Part shown: piece after piece, positions 1 through 7,840 of the stretch
Numbering within the stretch: the stretch's first letter is position 1
Layout: each line of letters starts with the position of its first letter
Source: an uncultured Bacteroidales bacterium
GTDB lineage: Bacteria > Bacteroidota > Bacteroidia > Bacteroidales > Paludibacteraceae
DNA: 56,480 nucleotides
NCBI GenBank assembly: GCA_902798965.1
Contig: CADBYS010000018.1
Coordinates: 1-56,480, forward strand
Direction of reading: 5' to 3'
Made by a program: the position numbers and the translations under genes
The notes under the pieces: model-generated
What the model was told of the DNA's origin: nothing
Database searches by the model: none
The model's input: only the letters and a program-made list of their open reading frames with translations

Positions 1-55
1 AAGAGGCTAAACATCTTGTGAAATTTATACAAGAACACATATAAATATCTTTACC

Positions 56-1621
56 ATGGCATACATTGATAAATATGGTGTTGAGTTCTCCGATGACCGC
101 AAGACATTAGTCCGTTGCCCGGTAAGTTTTTGCGGAGGTTATGTAATACCCAACAATATTATAAACATCGGAAATGGCGCTTTTGGTGGATGTAATAGCA
201 TGACATCTGTGACTATTCCCAATGGGATTAAAAATATTGGAGAAAAGGCTTTCTTCAATTGTAATAGTTTGCAGTCTGTGGTTGTCCCTGATAGTGTTGT
301 ATGCATTGGGAATTCTGTTTTCGAAAAATGTGGTCTTTTAGCCTCTGTAATAATTCCTAATGGCATAACGAGTATTGGCGATTGTGCTTTCAAGGGTTGC
401 GTCAGCTTGGTATCTATTAAGATTCCCGATAGCGTTTTATGTATTGGTGACAAAGCTTTCTATGGTTGTTGGTGCTTGACATCTGTAACTATAGGCAATG
501 GTGTTACAAGAATTGGAAAGGAAGCTTTTACGGAATGTTGCCGTCTAAAATCGATAACAATCCCTGATGGCGTTATAAGTATTGAAGAACGCACTTTCTA
601 TGGATGCTGGGAACTAACCGCTGTGACTATAGGCAAAAATGTTTCCTGCATTGGGGAGAGGGCTTTCTACGATTGCCACAACTTAATTGCCATCACTATT
701 CCGAACAGTGTAACAAGTATTGGTCGCTCTGCTTTCTCTTGTTGCTACAACTTGACCTCTGTAACAATTCTCAATAGTGTCACAAGCATTGGAGAATGGG
801 CATTTCATGGCTGTGACTTAAATGAAATATATGTCTCTCTTGGTCAAGAGGAACGTTTTTGCAAGATGGAAGGTTTGAAAGATTTTGCCGATGTTATCCG
901 AAAAACGTCAGAGCACCATATGGCATCTGGTGAGCGCAAGAGAACATGGGAGGAGTGCCTGCAAGATTGGAGCGATTATTTGAATCGCATGAGAGACTAT
1001 TCTAATCCTTTAAATAAAAGCATTTTAAGCTCTATAGAAAATGGATTAGAACCGTCTATATTCCCTCCTGTCGGAATATGTTTAACGGTAGATGAATATA
1101 ATTATTTTTTGCGAGAGAAAAGAGATATTAAAGAAATATACGGGTGGTGCGAAAGCGGCAAGAAGATACACGACTGCGTGCGTTTGTTTACCAAATATGG
1201 CCAGAGAATAGGACCAGATACGCCAAGAAAAGGATTTTATAAAGTAGTAGACGTGAATTCTGATGAGGTGAAATGTTTATATAATTATCGCAGATATACA
1301 ACCTTTTATGATGAAATAATTACAATCAAACTACACCCATTCTATAATAACGTGTCAGAAGGTCCAAAGGCTGTTCAATTAATGGTTGATGATATCATTG
1401 AGGTAAAAGATGTGCTGTTAGTTGATTCTGTATATGAGGGAAAACGAGATAAGGCATATAAAGTGATTTGGGACTTTGTTGAAAGAGCAGAGCGTTTTAT
1501 TCCGGAACACGATGGTTATAGTCTTTCTTATTCTCAGTATGGCGGATACAACGATTTCGATGACGATACAATCAACTCTGCGTTTGAGGGAGATCCGGAA
1601 ATGACGTGGAATGTTGATTAG
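56..1621 (+). CDS. BspA-type leucine-rich repeat protein (LRR_5 family)
   Basis: The first half (about residues 20-270) is a run of roughly ten 23-residue repeats with the pattern IPxxVxxIGxxAFxxC, which is the LRR_5 repeat of BspA-like proteins. Such proteins usually mediate binding to host or other surfaces or partner proteins. No signal peptide is visible: the N-terminus MAYIDKYGVEFSDD is polar, so a cytoplasmic location or a non-classical route must be considered. The second half (about residues 280-521) has no repeats, is rich in aromatic and charged residues and is not recognised. The gene starts 55 bases into the window, so its upstream context is missing. A string TATCTTTA lies only a few bases before the start codon and is too close to be its promoter. 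The family call is confident; the function is not. Confidence 0.8.
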   Translation: MAYIDKYGVEFSDDRKTLVRCPVSFCGGYVIPNNIINIGNGAFGGCNSMTSVTIPNGIKNIGEKAFFNCNSLQSVVVPDSVVCIGNSVFEKCGLLASVIIPNGITSIGDCAFKGCVSLVSIKIPDSVLCIGDKAFYGCWCLTSVTIGNGVTRIGKEAFTECCRLKSITIPDGVISIEERTFYGCWELTAVTIGKNVSCIGERAFYDCHNLIAITIPNSVTSIGRSAFSCCYNLTSVTILNSVTSIGEWAFHGCDLNEIYVSLGQEERFCKMEGLKDFADVIRKTSEHHMASGERKRTWEECLQDWSDYLNRMRDYSNPLNKSILSSIENGLEPSIFPPVGICLTVDEYNYFLREKRDIKEIYGWCESGKKIHDCVRLFTKYGQRIGPDTPRKGFYKVVDVNSDEVKCLYNYRRYTTFYDEIITIKLHPFYNNVSEGPKAVQLMVDDIIEVKDVLLVDSVYEGKRDKAYKVIWDFVERAERFIPEHDGYSLSYSQYGGYNDFDDDTINSAFEGDPEMTWNVD

Positions 1622-1640
1622 ATCATTCCTGGGCATTATA

Positions 1641-1662
1641 AAATCGTAAAATTGCATAACTT
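1641..1662. repeat. 22-nt direct repeat, copy 1
   Basis: Twenty-two bases beginning AAATCGTAAAATTGCATAAC are identical to 2431-2452. This copy lies just before the start of the zinc-ribbon protein gene and the other just after its end, so the gene is bracketed by the repeat. The second copy continues into TAACTTTG, a -7-like hexamer context. Confidence 0.75.
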
Positions 1663-1676
1663 AAAAACGTATTACT

Positions 1677-2393
1677 ATGCATCCGGCAATTTCTAAAATA
1701 TTGATTTGCCCTTTCTGCAAGGGAGAGAAACCCATATTAGAACCTTTGTTCGGTCATAGCCTTGGTGGAACACTATGGAGTGACACGAAAACCATATATC
1801 CCGCGATGCCCGAAATATCTATGGTGCAGCGATGCCCGCATTGCGGGAAATATTATTTTGCCTTTAATGTAGAAAGCAAAGAAGGCGATGCAGACTCAGA
1901 TGATCAAGGGAACCTGACATATGAACAAATAAAAGAGGCTGTCAACCAATATGACCAAATCGTATTGGAGCAGGAAGATGAGATAACTCTTCGACTTCTG
2001 TTTGTGCAGATATACAACGATACCTTCCAACGCGAAGATGTTGTGCACGATGCACAGCCGACTGCCGACGACAAGGCGCTACAGCGCAAGCAAGTGCTGC
2101 GATTGGAGCAGATATGGGATAATGCCGAAGATCTGCTACGTGCCGAACTATACCGTGAGATAGCCGAGTTTGAGCAAGCTACAAAGATCCTGGACGCACT
2201 GACGATAGATATGCCTTTCACAGAATACATGGCGTCAAGAATCCGACAATTGGCTGAATCCGGACAAACGTACGCTTTCCGGATCACATACAAACTGACA
2301 GAAGAAGATTTTAGGGATGCGGAACACCAAGAATCGGAATCATACATACCAGATCCATCGCCAAAGCATATAGATGAAGATAGTCCGTTTTGA
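1677..2393 (+). CDS. Hypothetical protein with two CPxC zinc-ribbon-like motifs
   Basis: The 238-residue protein carries CPFC near residue 13 and CPHC near residue 57. Together they could form one four-cysteine zinc ribbon interrupted by a loop. The rest is predicted mostly helical and acidic, with a charged C-terminus (SPDPSPKHIDEDSPF-like). No signal peptide or membrane segment is seen. It sits 55 bases after the LRR gene on the same strand and is bracketed by a 22-nt direct repeat. I do not recognise a family and assign no function. The ORF is well formed and its frame is not contradicted by a better opposing ORF. Confidence 0.65.
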   Translation: MHPAISKILICPFCKGEKPILEPLFGHSLGGTLWSDTKTIYPAMPEISMVQRCPHCGKYYFAFNVESKEGDADSDDQGNLTYEQIKEAVNQYDQIVLEQEDEITLRLLFVQIYNDTFQREDVVHDAQPTADDKALQRKQVLRLEQIWDNAEDLLRAELYREIAEFEQATKILDALTIDMPFTEYMASRIRQLAESGQTYAFRITYKLTEEDFRDAEHQESESYIPDPSPKHIDEDSPF

Positions 2394-2430
2394 GGGAATA
2401 GTAGGAGCAATCGCATTCTCCATGATTGCG

Positions 2431-2452
2431 AAATCGTAAAATTGCATAACTT
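2431..2452. repeat. 22-nt direct repeat, copy 2
   Basis: This is identical over 22 bases to 1641-1662. It lies about 40 bases after the stop of the zinc-ribbon protein gene. Confidence 0.75.
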
Positions 2453-2553
2453 TGTCGGTCGATGCGCTAAACAGAAACTAACAGAATTTAGCAATCTTAT
2501 CAATACAAAAATGACAAATCTATCAATAAAACATGGATGATTCCATCAATTTA

Positions 2554-2585
2554 CTTGCATAAGTCATTTATTTTTTGTATCTTTG
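2554..2585 (+). promoter_or_regulatory. Bacteroidetes-type promoter for the DUF4143 ATPase
   Basis: CTTG at 2554-2557 (-33) and TATCTTTG at 2578-2585 (-7) are separated by 20 bases. The spacing matches the other promoters in the window. It lies inside the longest possible ORF of the next gene, which shows that the real start is downstream. Confidence 0.7.
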
Positions 2586-2632
2586 CATCGTCAATAGCAA
2601 ATAACAATTTTCAAATAACTAAAACGACAAAA

Positions 2633-3922
2633 ATGGATGTAAAAAATTATCATTCACGCGTATGTGATGCAGAGTTGCAAGAGCAATTGGAGGCATCGGG
2701 AGCTGTGCTAATTGAAGGTGCCAAGTGGTGCGGAAAGACTTATACAGCCCGTCATGCTGCTCAAAGCGCATTGTTCATGCAAGATCGCGATCAGTCAAAA
2801 CGATATAAACAAATAGCAGCCTCCACGCCTTCATTGCTATTGGAAGGCGCTACGCCCCGATTGATTGACGAGTGGGAAGAGGCTCCTGTGCTATGGGATG
2901 CCGTGCGATTTGCCGTAGATATGCGAGGAGAAGTGGGGCAGTTCATTCTGACCGGTTCGGCTGTGCCTAAAGAAAACAGCAATGTACCTGAGGAAGAGCA
3001 ACGCCTTCATAGCGGTGTGGGGCGAATAGCACCACTGAGAATGCGTACGATGTCGTTGTGGGAGTCTGACGAGTCAAATGGTGCGATCAGTCTGCAAGAA
3101 CTGTTTGACGCCCAACCGCAGATTGCTGCTCAGTCAACTCTATCTATAGAGCAACTGGCTTACGCTATTTGCCGTGGCGGATGGCCGGCAAGCATCAAAC
3201 TAAAAGAACGTGCAGCTCTTCAGACAGCAAGGAACTATGTTGAGGAGGTTATCAACTATGATGTGCATCGCGTTGACGGAGTAGATAAGAACCCGTTACG
3301 TGTGCGTAAACTATTGGAGTCTTACGCTCGTAACATATCTACTATGGCATCCAACGAAACCATCATGGCTGACGTACGTGCTACCGATCAATCAATAGCC
3401 GTAAACACATTTACCACCTATCTGTCTGCTTTGAGACGCATCTTCATTATTGACGATGTGCCGGCATGGTCACCGGCATTACGTTCAAAAACAACCATCC
3501 GCACATCTGCCAAACGACATTTTGTAGATCCTAGTATAGCGGCCGCCTTGATGCGCATAAGTCCCTTACGATTGCAAAAAGACTTTAATACATTTGGATT
3601 CATGTTTGAAGATCTTTGTGCCCGTGATCTGCGGGTATATGCCCAAGCCAATGACGGCGATGTATTCCATTACCATGACAAGAAAAACCTTGAATGTGAC
3701 CTTGTTGTGGCACTCCGGGACGGACGTTGGGCAGCTGTAGAAGTAAAAATGGGTATGCATGAGGAGGAAGATGCAGCAAAGAATCTGTTGACATTGGCTG
3801 CTGATGTTGATGAACAAAGAATGCTCAAACCGTCCTTCCTGATGGTTCTGACCGGTGGGCAATACGCCTACCGACGGGAGGACGGAGTTTATGTTGTACC
3901 TATAGGTTGCTTGAGACCGTAG
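2633..3922 (+). CDS. ATP-binding protein of the AAA + DUF4143 type
   Basis: A 429-residue protein when started at the ATG at 2633 (MDVKNYHSRV). The longer in-frame ORF from 2537 is rejected because its first codons contain the promoter at 2554-2585. A Walker A-like loop, EGAKWCGKT, lies near residue 27. A Walker B-like segment, RLIDEWEEAP, and the sensor-like ILTGSAVP follow. The C-terminal third has the DUF4143 pattern of a PD-(D/E)XK-like fold (LECDLVVALRDG ... AAVEVKMG). This family is very common in Bacteroidales and its cellular role is poorly defined; some members have been discussed as mobile or defence-associated. It appears to be monocistronic. Confidence 0.85.
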   Translation: MDVKNYHSRVCDAELQEQLEASGAVLIEGAKWCGKTYTARHAAQSALFMQDRDQSKRYKQIAASTPSLLLEGATPRLIDEWEEAPVLWDAVRFAVDMRGEVGQFILTGSAVPKENSNVPEEEQRLHSGVGRIAPLRMRTMSLWESDESNGAISLQELFDAQPQIAAQSTLSIEQLAYAICRGGWPASIKLKERAALQTARNYVEEVINYDVHRVDGVDKNPLRVRKLLESYARNISTMASNETIMADVRATDQSIAVNTFTTYLSALRRIFIIDDVPAWSPALRSKTTIRTSAKRHFVDPSIAAALMRISPLRLQKDFNTFGFMFEDLCARDLRVYAQANDGDVFHYHDKKNLECDLVVALRDGRWAAVEVKMGMHEEEDAAKNLLTLAADVDEQRMLKPSFLMVLTGGQYAYRREDGVYVVPIGCLRP

Positions 3923-4215
3923 AACGATGTTCCAGACGAACATAAATCTTTGCAGAAGATTCATTAAAAATACGATTTTTCAAGCAAGGGACAAGATATA
4001 GCACCTTCTCGCCGTAACTTTGCATCAGATTTTCGCGTTCGGCAATCGGGTCGCACGGATGACGCACGCGTCATAAAAGCGACCAATGCCTGGCACCCCA
4101 CTGCATGTTACTTGTGGGGACCCCGCTGCCTTCGCTCTTCGAAAAACCGTCATTCCATTCGACGCTTTTTCGGGGATGAAGAGTAAAGTTTAACGGCTAT
4201 TAAAATCACAAGATT
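3923..4215. other. Intergenic stretch, no gene seen
   Basis: These 293 bases between the DUF4143 ATPase and the RhuM-family pseudogene hold no convincing ORF. A -7-like TAACTTTG occurs at 4015-4022 but without a matching TTTG 20 bases upstream. The remainder is GC-richer than the flanks and contains no repeat I can define. Confidence 0.5.
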
Positions 4216-4904
4216 ATGGCAAACGAGAACAAAGCAAGTGAGATTATTCCTTACAACCCAAGCGAAGAAAATGTTGTCGTCTATCGAACGGAAGACAGGA
4301 CATTGGAATTAGATGTACAACTGAAAGATGAAACAGTATGGCTTACTCAGCAACAGATGGCATCGTTATTTAATTTACGATACCAAATGTCAGCATGCAC
4401 ATCCATAATATATACAAGGAAGGCGAGCTGAACAAAGAGGCAACTGTTAAGGATTTCTTAATAGTTCAAAACGAAGGTGGCCGTCAAGTAGCACGACGCG
4501 TGTCATACTACAACCTTGATGTCATTATCTCGGTAGGCTATCGCGTTAAGTCTCAAGCCGGCACTCGTTTCCGCCAGTGGGCAACGAAAATATTGAAAGA
4601 CTATATGTTGTGCGGCTACGTCGATGCCACGACCTTCGATATACTGGATGTGCGAGCCAAAGGCGTAATCGCCGATATCTATTCCGACAGCGATTACAAG
4701 AGTTTACGCGACATGCATAACATTTCCGCCGGCAAGCAACCTGTCACAACACACAAATGGTCAACCGTCTCCCATGACCGCTGGCTAATCATTGATGACA
4801 CGCTCTACCATTGCGGTCACTCCTTCAAAGACATGGGCAAGAAACTTTGCGCCATCACGCGGATGGGAGCATGTCCTGAAGATATATTGAAGTTAATTAG
4901 ATAA
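4216..4904 (+). pseudogene. RhuM-family (virulence protein RhuM / ORF6N-like) gene with a frameshift
   Basis: The N-terminal part (4216 to about 4380) reads VWLTQQQMASLFN, the usual start of the RhuM domain. It then runs into a foreign frame and would stop at 4431. The expected continuation (PNVSMHIHNIYKEGELNKEA) is found in another frame from about 4382 and ends at 4904. A single missing base near 4376-4381 restores one reading frame. The tail, with HDRWLIIDDTLYHCG and FKDMGKK, resembles the C-terminus of Bacteroidetes proteins that join RhuM or ORF6N domains. At about 228 residues the restored protein is also short for such fusions, suggesting an internal deletion. It is probably decayed, though a sequencing error could explain the frameshift alone. 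Confidence 0.75.
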
Positions 4905-4949
4905 TATAGAGACATTGCCTCCATTTATGGTTAGGGATAGGCTTACTCT

Positions 4950-4993
4950 AAGTGGTGCGAGGGACTTTCTACGTAAATCTCTTCGCACCACTT
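4950..4993. repeat. 11-bp perfect inverted repeat
   Basis: AAGTGGTGCGA at 4950-4960 pairs exactly with TCGCACCACTT at 4983-4993 across a 22-base loop. It lies between the RhuM-family pseudogene and the tRNA terminator. It may be a transcript-end hairpin, but no T-run follows immediately. Confidence 0.6.
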
Positions 4994-5000
4994 GCAAAAG

Positions 5001-5050
5001 AAAAACCCGATAACACATTCAAGCAAGCTTGTGTGCTCTCGGATTTTTCT
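5001..5050. terminator. Bidirectional terminator downstream of the split tRNA-Leu
   Basis: The segment begins AAAAACCCGA and ends TCTCGGATTTTTCT. Read on the minus strand it forms a stem (CCGAGAGCACACAAGC paired imperfectly with GCTTGAATGTGTTATCGG) followed by GTTTTTCTTTT, 6 bases beyond the tRNA 3' end. A-runs and T-runs flank the stem on both sides, so it could also stop transcription from the left. Confidence 0.65.
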
Positions 5051-5106
5051 TTCAGTACCGCGAGTGGGACTTGAACCCACACAGCCGTTTCGGGCCAAAG
5101 GATTTT

Positions 5107-5813
5107 CATACAAACCGAAGTTTGCTTGGACTATGTCTTAACCCTATCCTTGCGGACGTAGGTTGCGGGTATATAGTCTCTACACATTTAGGAATAATCC
5201 TTACCGGATTGTTTCCACTTAGCTCGGCGTTCTTTGCATTTATTAGGCTGCAACATTCACCGAATTAGCCCGCTTCTACTCCGAGGGTTTCCCCCCGGGC
5301 ACTCTTTACCTTGTTTTTCCCTCGATAATTTTTAGTCATTGCATGGCAGTTAGGGCATAATACCTTAAGGTTATCCAACCTTTGATCATCCTTAAGACCA
5401 TTAACATGGTGTAACTCCAGCGCGATGGGCTTCCCCATCCATTCAGAGTTACCGCAACACTCACAGCGCCTTGCTTTTATTCCCTCGTTGAGCAATCGCT
5501 CACGCAGGTGATTTGCATTGACGAATGTCGAATGTTCCACTAAGATCTCCTGTAAGGGTTGCTTTTCCCTAAGCGGACGATATTGTTCGCCTTGGTTCCA
5601 TGCTTGCCCCGTCATGTGAGATACATCGAGATTGAGTTCGCGAATCTTTCGCCTAACCATGTCGTAGTTACTTCCCGCAACTCGCAAGTTAAGAGACCTT
5701 AATACTTGCGCGTACGATAGCGAACTATTAACAGCTTGAACAAAATCTTCGTCAGTCCATTTACGTTTACTCATACATTGTACTGTTTGAACTCTCAAAA
5801 AACGTACTTTTCA
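5107..5813 (-). ncRNA. Group I self-splicing intron in tRNA-Leu(UAA)
   Basis: All landmarks read on the minus strand. P1: the 5' exon end GGACUU can pair with the internal guide GAGUUC near 5794-5789, leaving a U-G pair at the splice site. P/Q (P4): AATTCGGTGAA and AACGCCGAGCTAAG downstream of the ORF. R and S (P7): GTAGAGACTATATACC and AAGACATAGTCC. P9: CAAAC-TTCG-GTTTG. The last intron base is G, directly before the 3' exon. The S sequence AAGACATAGTCC is closer to phage-type (IA-like) introns than to the IC3 introns found at this site in cyanobacteria; that subgroup call is tentative. The intron encloses an HNH endonuclease gene in the same direction. Confidence 0.9.
5265..5774 (-). CDS. 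HNH homing endonuclease encoded within the group I intron
   Basis: The product is 169 residues when started at 5774 (MSKRKWTDEDF). A longer in-frame start at 5798 would overlap the P1/guide region and is less likely. The N-terminal part resembles the small DNA-binding domain of phage and intron HNH proteins (TDEDFVQAVNSS, SYAQVLRSLNL). The C-terminal part holds CECCGNSEW, the HNH core LELHHVNGLKDD and LKVLCPNCHAMT, giving two cysteine pairs for zinc and the catalytic histidines. All core residues are present, so the enzyme may be active. By family, it would cut intronless tRNA-Leu alleles near the insertion site and so spread the intron. It is translated from the intron strand and probably relies on the tRNA promoter. 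Confidence 0.88.
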   Translation of the reverse strand: MSKRKWTDEDFVQAVNSSLSYAQVLRSLNLRVAGSNYDMVRRKIRELNLDVSHMTGQAWNQGEQYRPLREKQPLQEILVEHSTFVNANHLRERLLNEGIKARRCECCGNSEWMGKPIALELHHVNGLKDDQRLDNLKVLCPNCHAMTKNYRGKNKVKSARGETLGVEAG

Positions 5814-5861
5814 AAGTCCTTCGTGTCTACCGATTCCACCATCGCGGCATCAAAAACGGTG

Positions 5862-5893
5862 CAAAGATACGACTTTTTTGTGAAATATGCAAA
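5862..5893 (-). promoter_or_regulatory. Promoter of the split tRNA-Leu
   Basis: Read on the minus strand, TTTG (5893-5890) and TATCTTTG (5869-5862) are 20 bases apart. The tRNA 5' end lies 13 bases beyond the -7 element. It is divergent from the pfp promoter at 5929-5960. Confidence 0.85.
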
Positions 5894-5928
5894 TTTTTTG
5901 ACAAAAATCGTAAAAAAATTTCATTTTA

Positions 5929-5960
5929 TTTGCAAATTTGCAAAATTTTTATTATCTTTG
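5929..5960 (+). promoter_or_regulatory. Promoter of the PPi-phosphofructokinase gene
   Basis: TTTG at 5929-5932 and TATCTTTG at 5953-5960 are separated by 20 bases. Transcription from here gives a leader of about 160 nt that contains the three repeats at 5989-6047. Confidence 0.85.
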
Positions 5961-5988
5961 TACGCTATTTTGGGCAAAAAGGGATAAT

Positions 5989-6105
5989 AGACCGCTTTGC
6001 TCAAAGATAAAAGACCGCGGTGCTCAAAGAACGCTAACGCTCAAAGACTGATTAGGCTTTCGACTTTGAGTGAGTGAAACGAACGGTCTTTCGACTTTCG
6101 ACTAA
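5989..6105. repeat. Short repeats in the pfp leader (GACCG/CTCAAAG type and CTTTCGA heptamers)
   Basis: Three imperfect copies stand at 5989-6007 (AGACCGCTTTGCTCAAAGA), 6012-6030 (AGACCGCGGTGCTCAAAGA) and 6030-6047. They are followed by a related reverse element GTGAAACGAACGGTCTTT and by CTTTCGACTTTCGACT heptamers. Similar sequences occur at 41521-41578, so this belongs to a dispersed family. Whether the repeats affect pfp expression cannot be told. Confidence 0.6.
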
Positions 6106-6128
6106 TTAAAACATAAATATAATACATC

Positions 6129-7790
6129 ATGACAATGCAAAAATCTCCATTACAGATTGCCCGTGGCAATTACCAACCGAAGATGCCGGTAGCTTTGTCC
6201 GGTAATGTACGTCTGGCAGAAGGTGCTGCAACGCACAGTGTGGCTGACCAGGAAGAGATCAAGAAACTGTTCCCGAACACCTATGGCCTGCCGGTTATCA
6301 CGATGGAACCGAGTGCCGAAGCTCCCGCAGCTCTGCCCGCGATGAACGTAGGCGTCATCCTGTCGGGTGGTCAAGCCCCCGGCGGTCACAACGTGATCAG
6401 TGGTCTGTTCGACGGATTGAAACACCTGAACCCCGAAAACAAGTTGTACGGCTTCCTGGGCGGTCCTTCGGGCTTGATCGAAGGCAAGTATCAGGAACTG
6501 ACGAAGGACATTATCGACGAGTACCGTAACACCGGTGGATTCGATATCATCGGTTCGGGGCGTACGAAGCTGGAAGAGACCTGGCAGTTCGACAACGGCA
6601 TAGAGGTATGCAAGAAGTTGGGCATCAAGGCCGTAGTGATCATCGGCGGTGACGACTCGAACACCAACGCTTGCGTGCTGGCTGAGTACTACCTGCAGAA
6701 GAAGTGCGGCATCCAGGTAATCGGTTGCCCGAAGACCATCGACGGCGACCTGAAGAACGAGATGATCGAGACCTCCTTCGGTTTCGACACCGCTTGCAAG
6801 GTTTACAGCGAGCTGATCGGTAACATTCAGCGTGACGCCAACTCGGCAAAGAAATACTGGCACTTCATCCGTCTGATGGGTCGTAGCGCCAGCCATATTG
6901 CCCTGGAGTGCGCTCTGCAGAGTCAACCGAACGTGTGCTTGATCTCGGAAGAGGTAGAAGCTAAGAACATGACGCTGAACGACATCGTAGAGCAGATCGT
7001 AGAGGTGATCGTTGACCGCGCCAACCACGGCCTGAACTTCGGTACGATACTGATCCCCGAAGGACTGATTGAGTTCATCCCCGCTATGCGTATCCTGATT
7101 CAGGAACTGAACGACCTGTTGGCTCAGAACGAGGAGTTCGCTTCGCTGGAGGGCGACGATGCCAAGCGCGAGTATGTTAAGTCGATGCTATCGCCTGCAA
7201 GCTGCGAGCTGTACCGTTCGCTGCCGAAGGGTATTGCACGCCAGCTGACGCTCGATCGCGATCCTCACGGAAACGTGATGGTAAGCCAGATCGAGACCGA
7301 GAAGCTGCTGATCGAGATGGTTGGCAAGCGATTGGCTCAACTGAAAGCTGCCGGCACGTACAAAGGCAAGTTCTCGGCGCTGAACCACTTCTTCGGCTAC
7401 GAAGGCCGCTGCGCTATACCTTCGAACTTCGATGCCGACTACTGCTACTCAATCGGTATAACCGCTACGCACCTTATTGCAGCCGGCAAGACCGGTTACA
7501 TGTCGCTCGTGCGTAACCTGACGAAGCCCGCAGCAGAGTGGATCGCAGGTGGTGTGCCTATCACGATGATGATGAACATGGAGAAACGTAACGGCAAGAT
7601 GAAACCGGTGATCCAGAAAGCTCTGGTTGACCTGAACGGCGCTCCGTACAGGTACTTCGCTTCGCACCGCGCCGAGTGGGCTGATGCCAACACGAGCTAC
7701 ATCTATCCGGGTCCGATTCAGTACTACGGTCCGACGGAGGTTTGCGACCAACCGACACACACCCTGAAACTGGAGCAGGAAGGGAAGTAA
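6129..7790 (+). CDS. pfp: Diphosphate--fructose-6-phosphate 1-phosphotransferase (PPi-PFK)
   Basis: Catalyses reversible phosphorylation of fructose 6-phosphate with pyrophosphate in cytoplasmic glycolysis/gluconeogenesis. The 553-residue length fits the long PPi-PFK class. Seen directly: the phosphate loop GGQAPGGHN (residues 80-88), GGDDSNTN (173-180) with aspartate where ATP-dependent PFKs have glycine, the diagnostic PPi feature, and the catalytic PKTIDGDL (201-208) with the lysine typical of PPi enzymes. A nearby in-frame ATG at 6135 is an alternative start. It has its own canonical promoter, divergent from the split tRNA. Use of PPi in glycolysis suits a saccharolytic anaerobe. Confidence 0.95.
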   Translation: MTMQKSPLQIARGNYQPKMPVALSGNVRLAEGAATHSVADQEEIKKLFPNTYGLPVITMEPSAEAPAALPAMNVGVILSGGQAPGGHNVISGLFDGLKHLNPENKLYGFLGGPSGLIEGKYQELTKDIIDEYRNTGGFDIIGSGRTKLEETWQFDNGIEVCKKLGIKAVVIIGGDDSNTNACVLAEYYLQKKCGIQVIGCPKTIDGDLKNEMIETSFGFDTACKVYSELIGNIQRDANSAKKYWHFIRLMGRSASHIALECALQSQPNVCLISEEVEAKNMTLNDIVEQIVEVIVDRANHGLNFGTILIPEGLIEFIPAMRILIQELNDLLAQNEEFASLEGDDAKREYVKSMLSPASCELYRSLPKGIARQLTLDRDPHGNVMVSQIETEKLLIEMVGKRLAQLKAAGTYKGKFSALNHFFGYEGRCAIPSNFDADYCYSIGITATHLIAAGKTGYMSLVRNLTKPAAEWIAGGVPITMMMNMEKRNGKMKPVIQKALVDLNGAPYRYFASHRAEWADANTSYIYPGPIQYYGPTEVCDQPTHTLKLEQEGK

Positions 7791-7840
7791 TAGTAGGGAC
7801 AAAAGGAATAAAGAAATTAACTAAAACTAATACATAGAAA

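Larger units (their letters stand above)
5056..5848 (-). tRNA. tRNA-Leu(UAA), split by a group I intron
   Basis: The 5' exon (5848-5814, 35 nt) begins GCCGCGATGGTGGAATCGG. The 3' exon (5106-5056, 51 nt) begins AAAATCCTTTGGCC and contains the T-arm sequence GGGTTCAAGTCCC. Joining them gives an 86-nt tRNA. Its anticodon stem is AAGGA/TCCTT and its loop CTTAAAA, hence anticodon UAA. The acceptor GCCGCGA pairs with TCGCGGT (a G1-U72 pair, as in E. coli tRNA-Leu(UAA)) and the discriminator is A; CCA is not encoded. The long variable arm fits leucine. The intron lies between U34 and A35, the same position as in cyanobacterial and plastid tRNA-Leu(UAA). Confidence 0.93.

Noticed and set aside
2537-2632. 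Upstream extension of the DUF4143 ATPase
   Set aside because: It contains the -33/-7 promoter, so these codons lie before the transcription start.
5029-5268. 79-codon plus-strand frame over the tRNA 3' exon and intron core
   Set aside because: The sequence is explained by tRNA and group I intron structure on the minus strand.
5736-5987. 83-codon plus-strand frame upstream of pfp
   Set aside because: It covers the HNH start, the tRNA 5' exon and two divergent promoters; the AT-rich translation is not protein-like.
6012-6047. CRISPR-like spacing of the pfp leader repeats
   Set aside because: Only three imperfect units with near-zero spacers and no cas genes; not a CRISPR array.
6150-7028. 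292-codon open frame antisense to pfp
   Set aside because: PPi-PFK motifs are on the plus strand throughout; the antisense product is low in motifs and has no promoter or neighbour.
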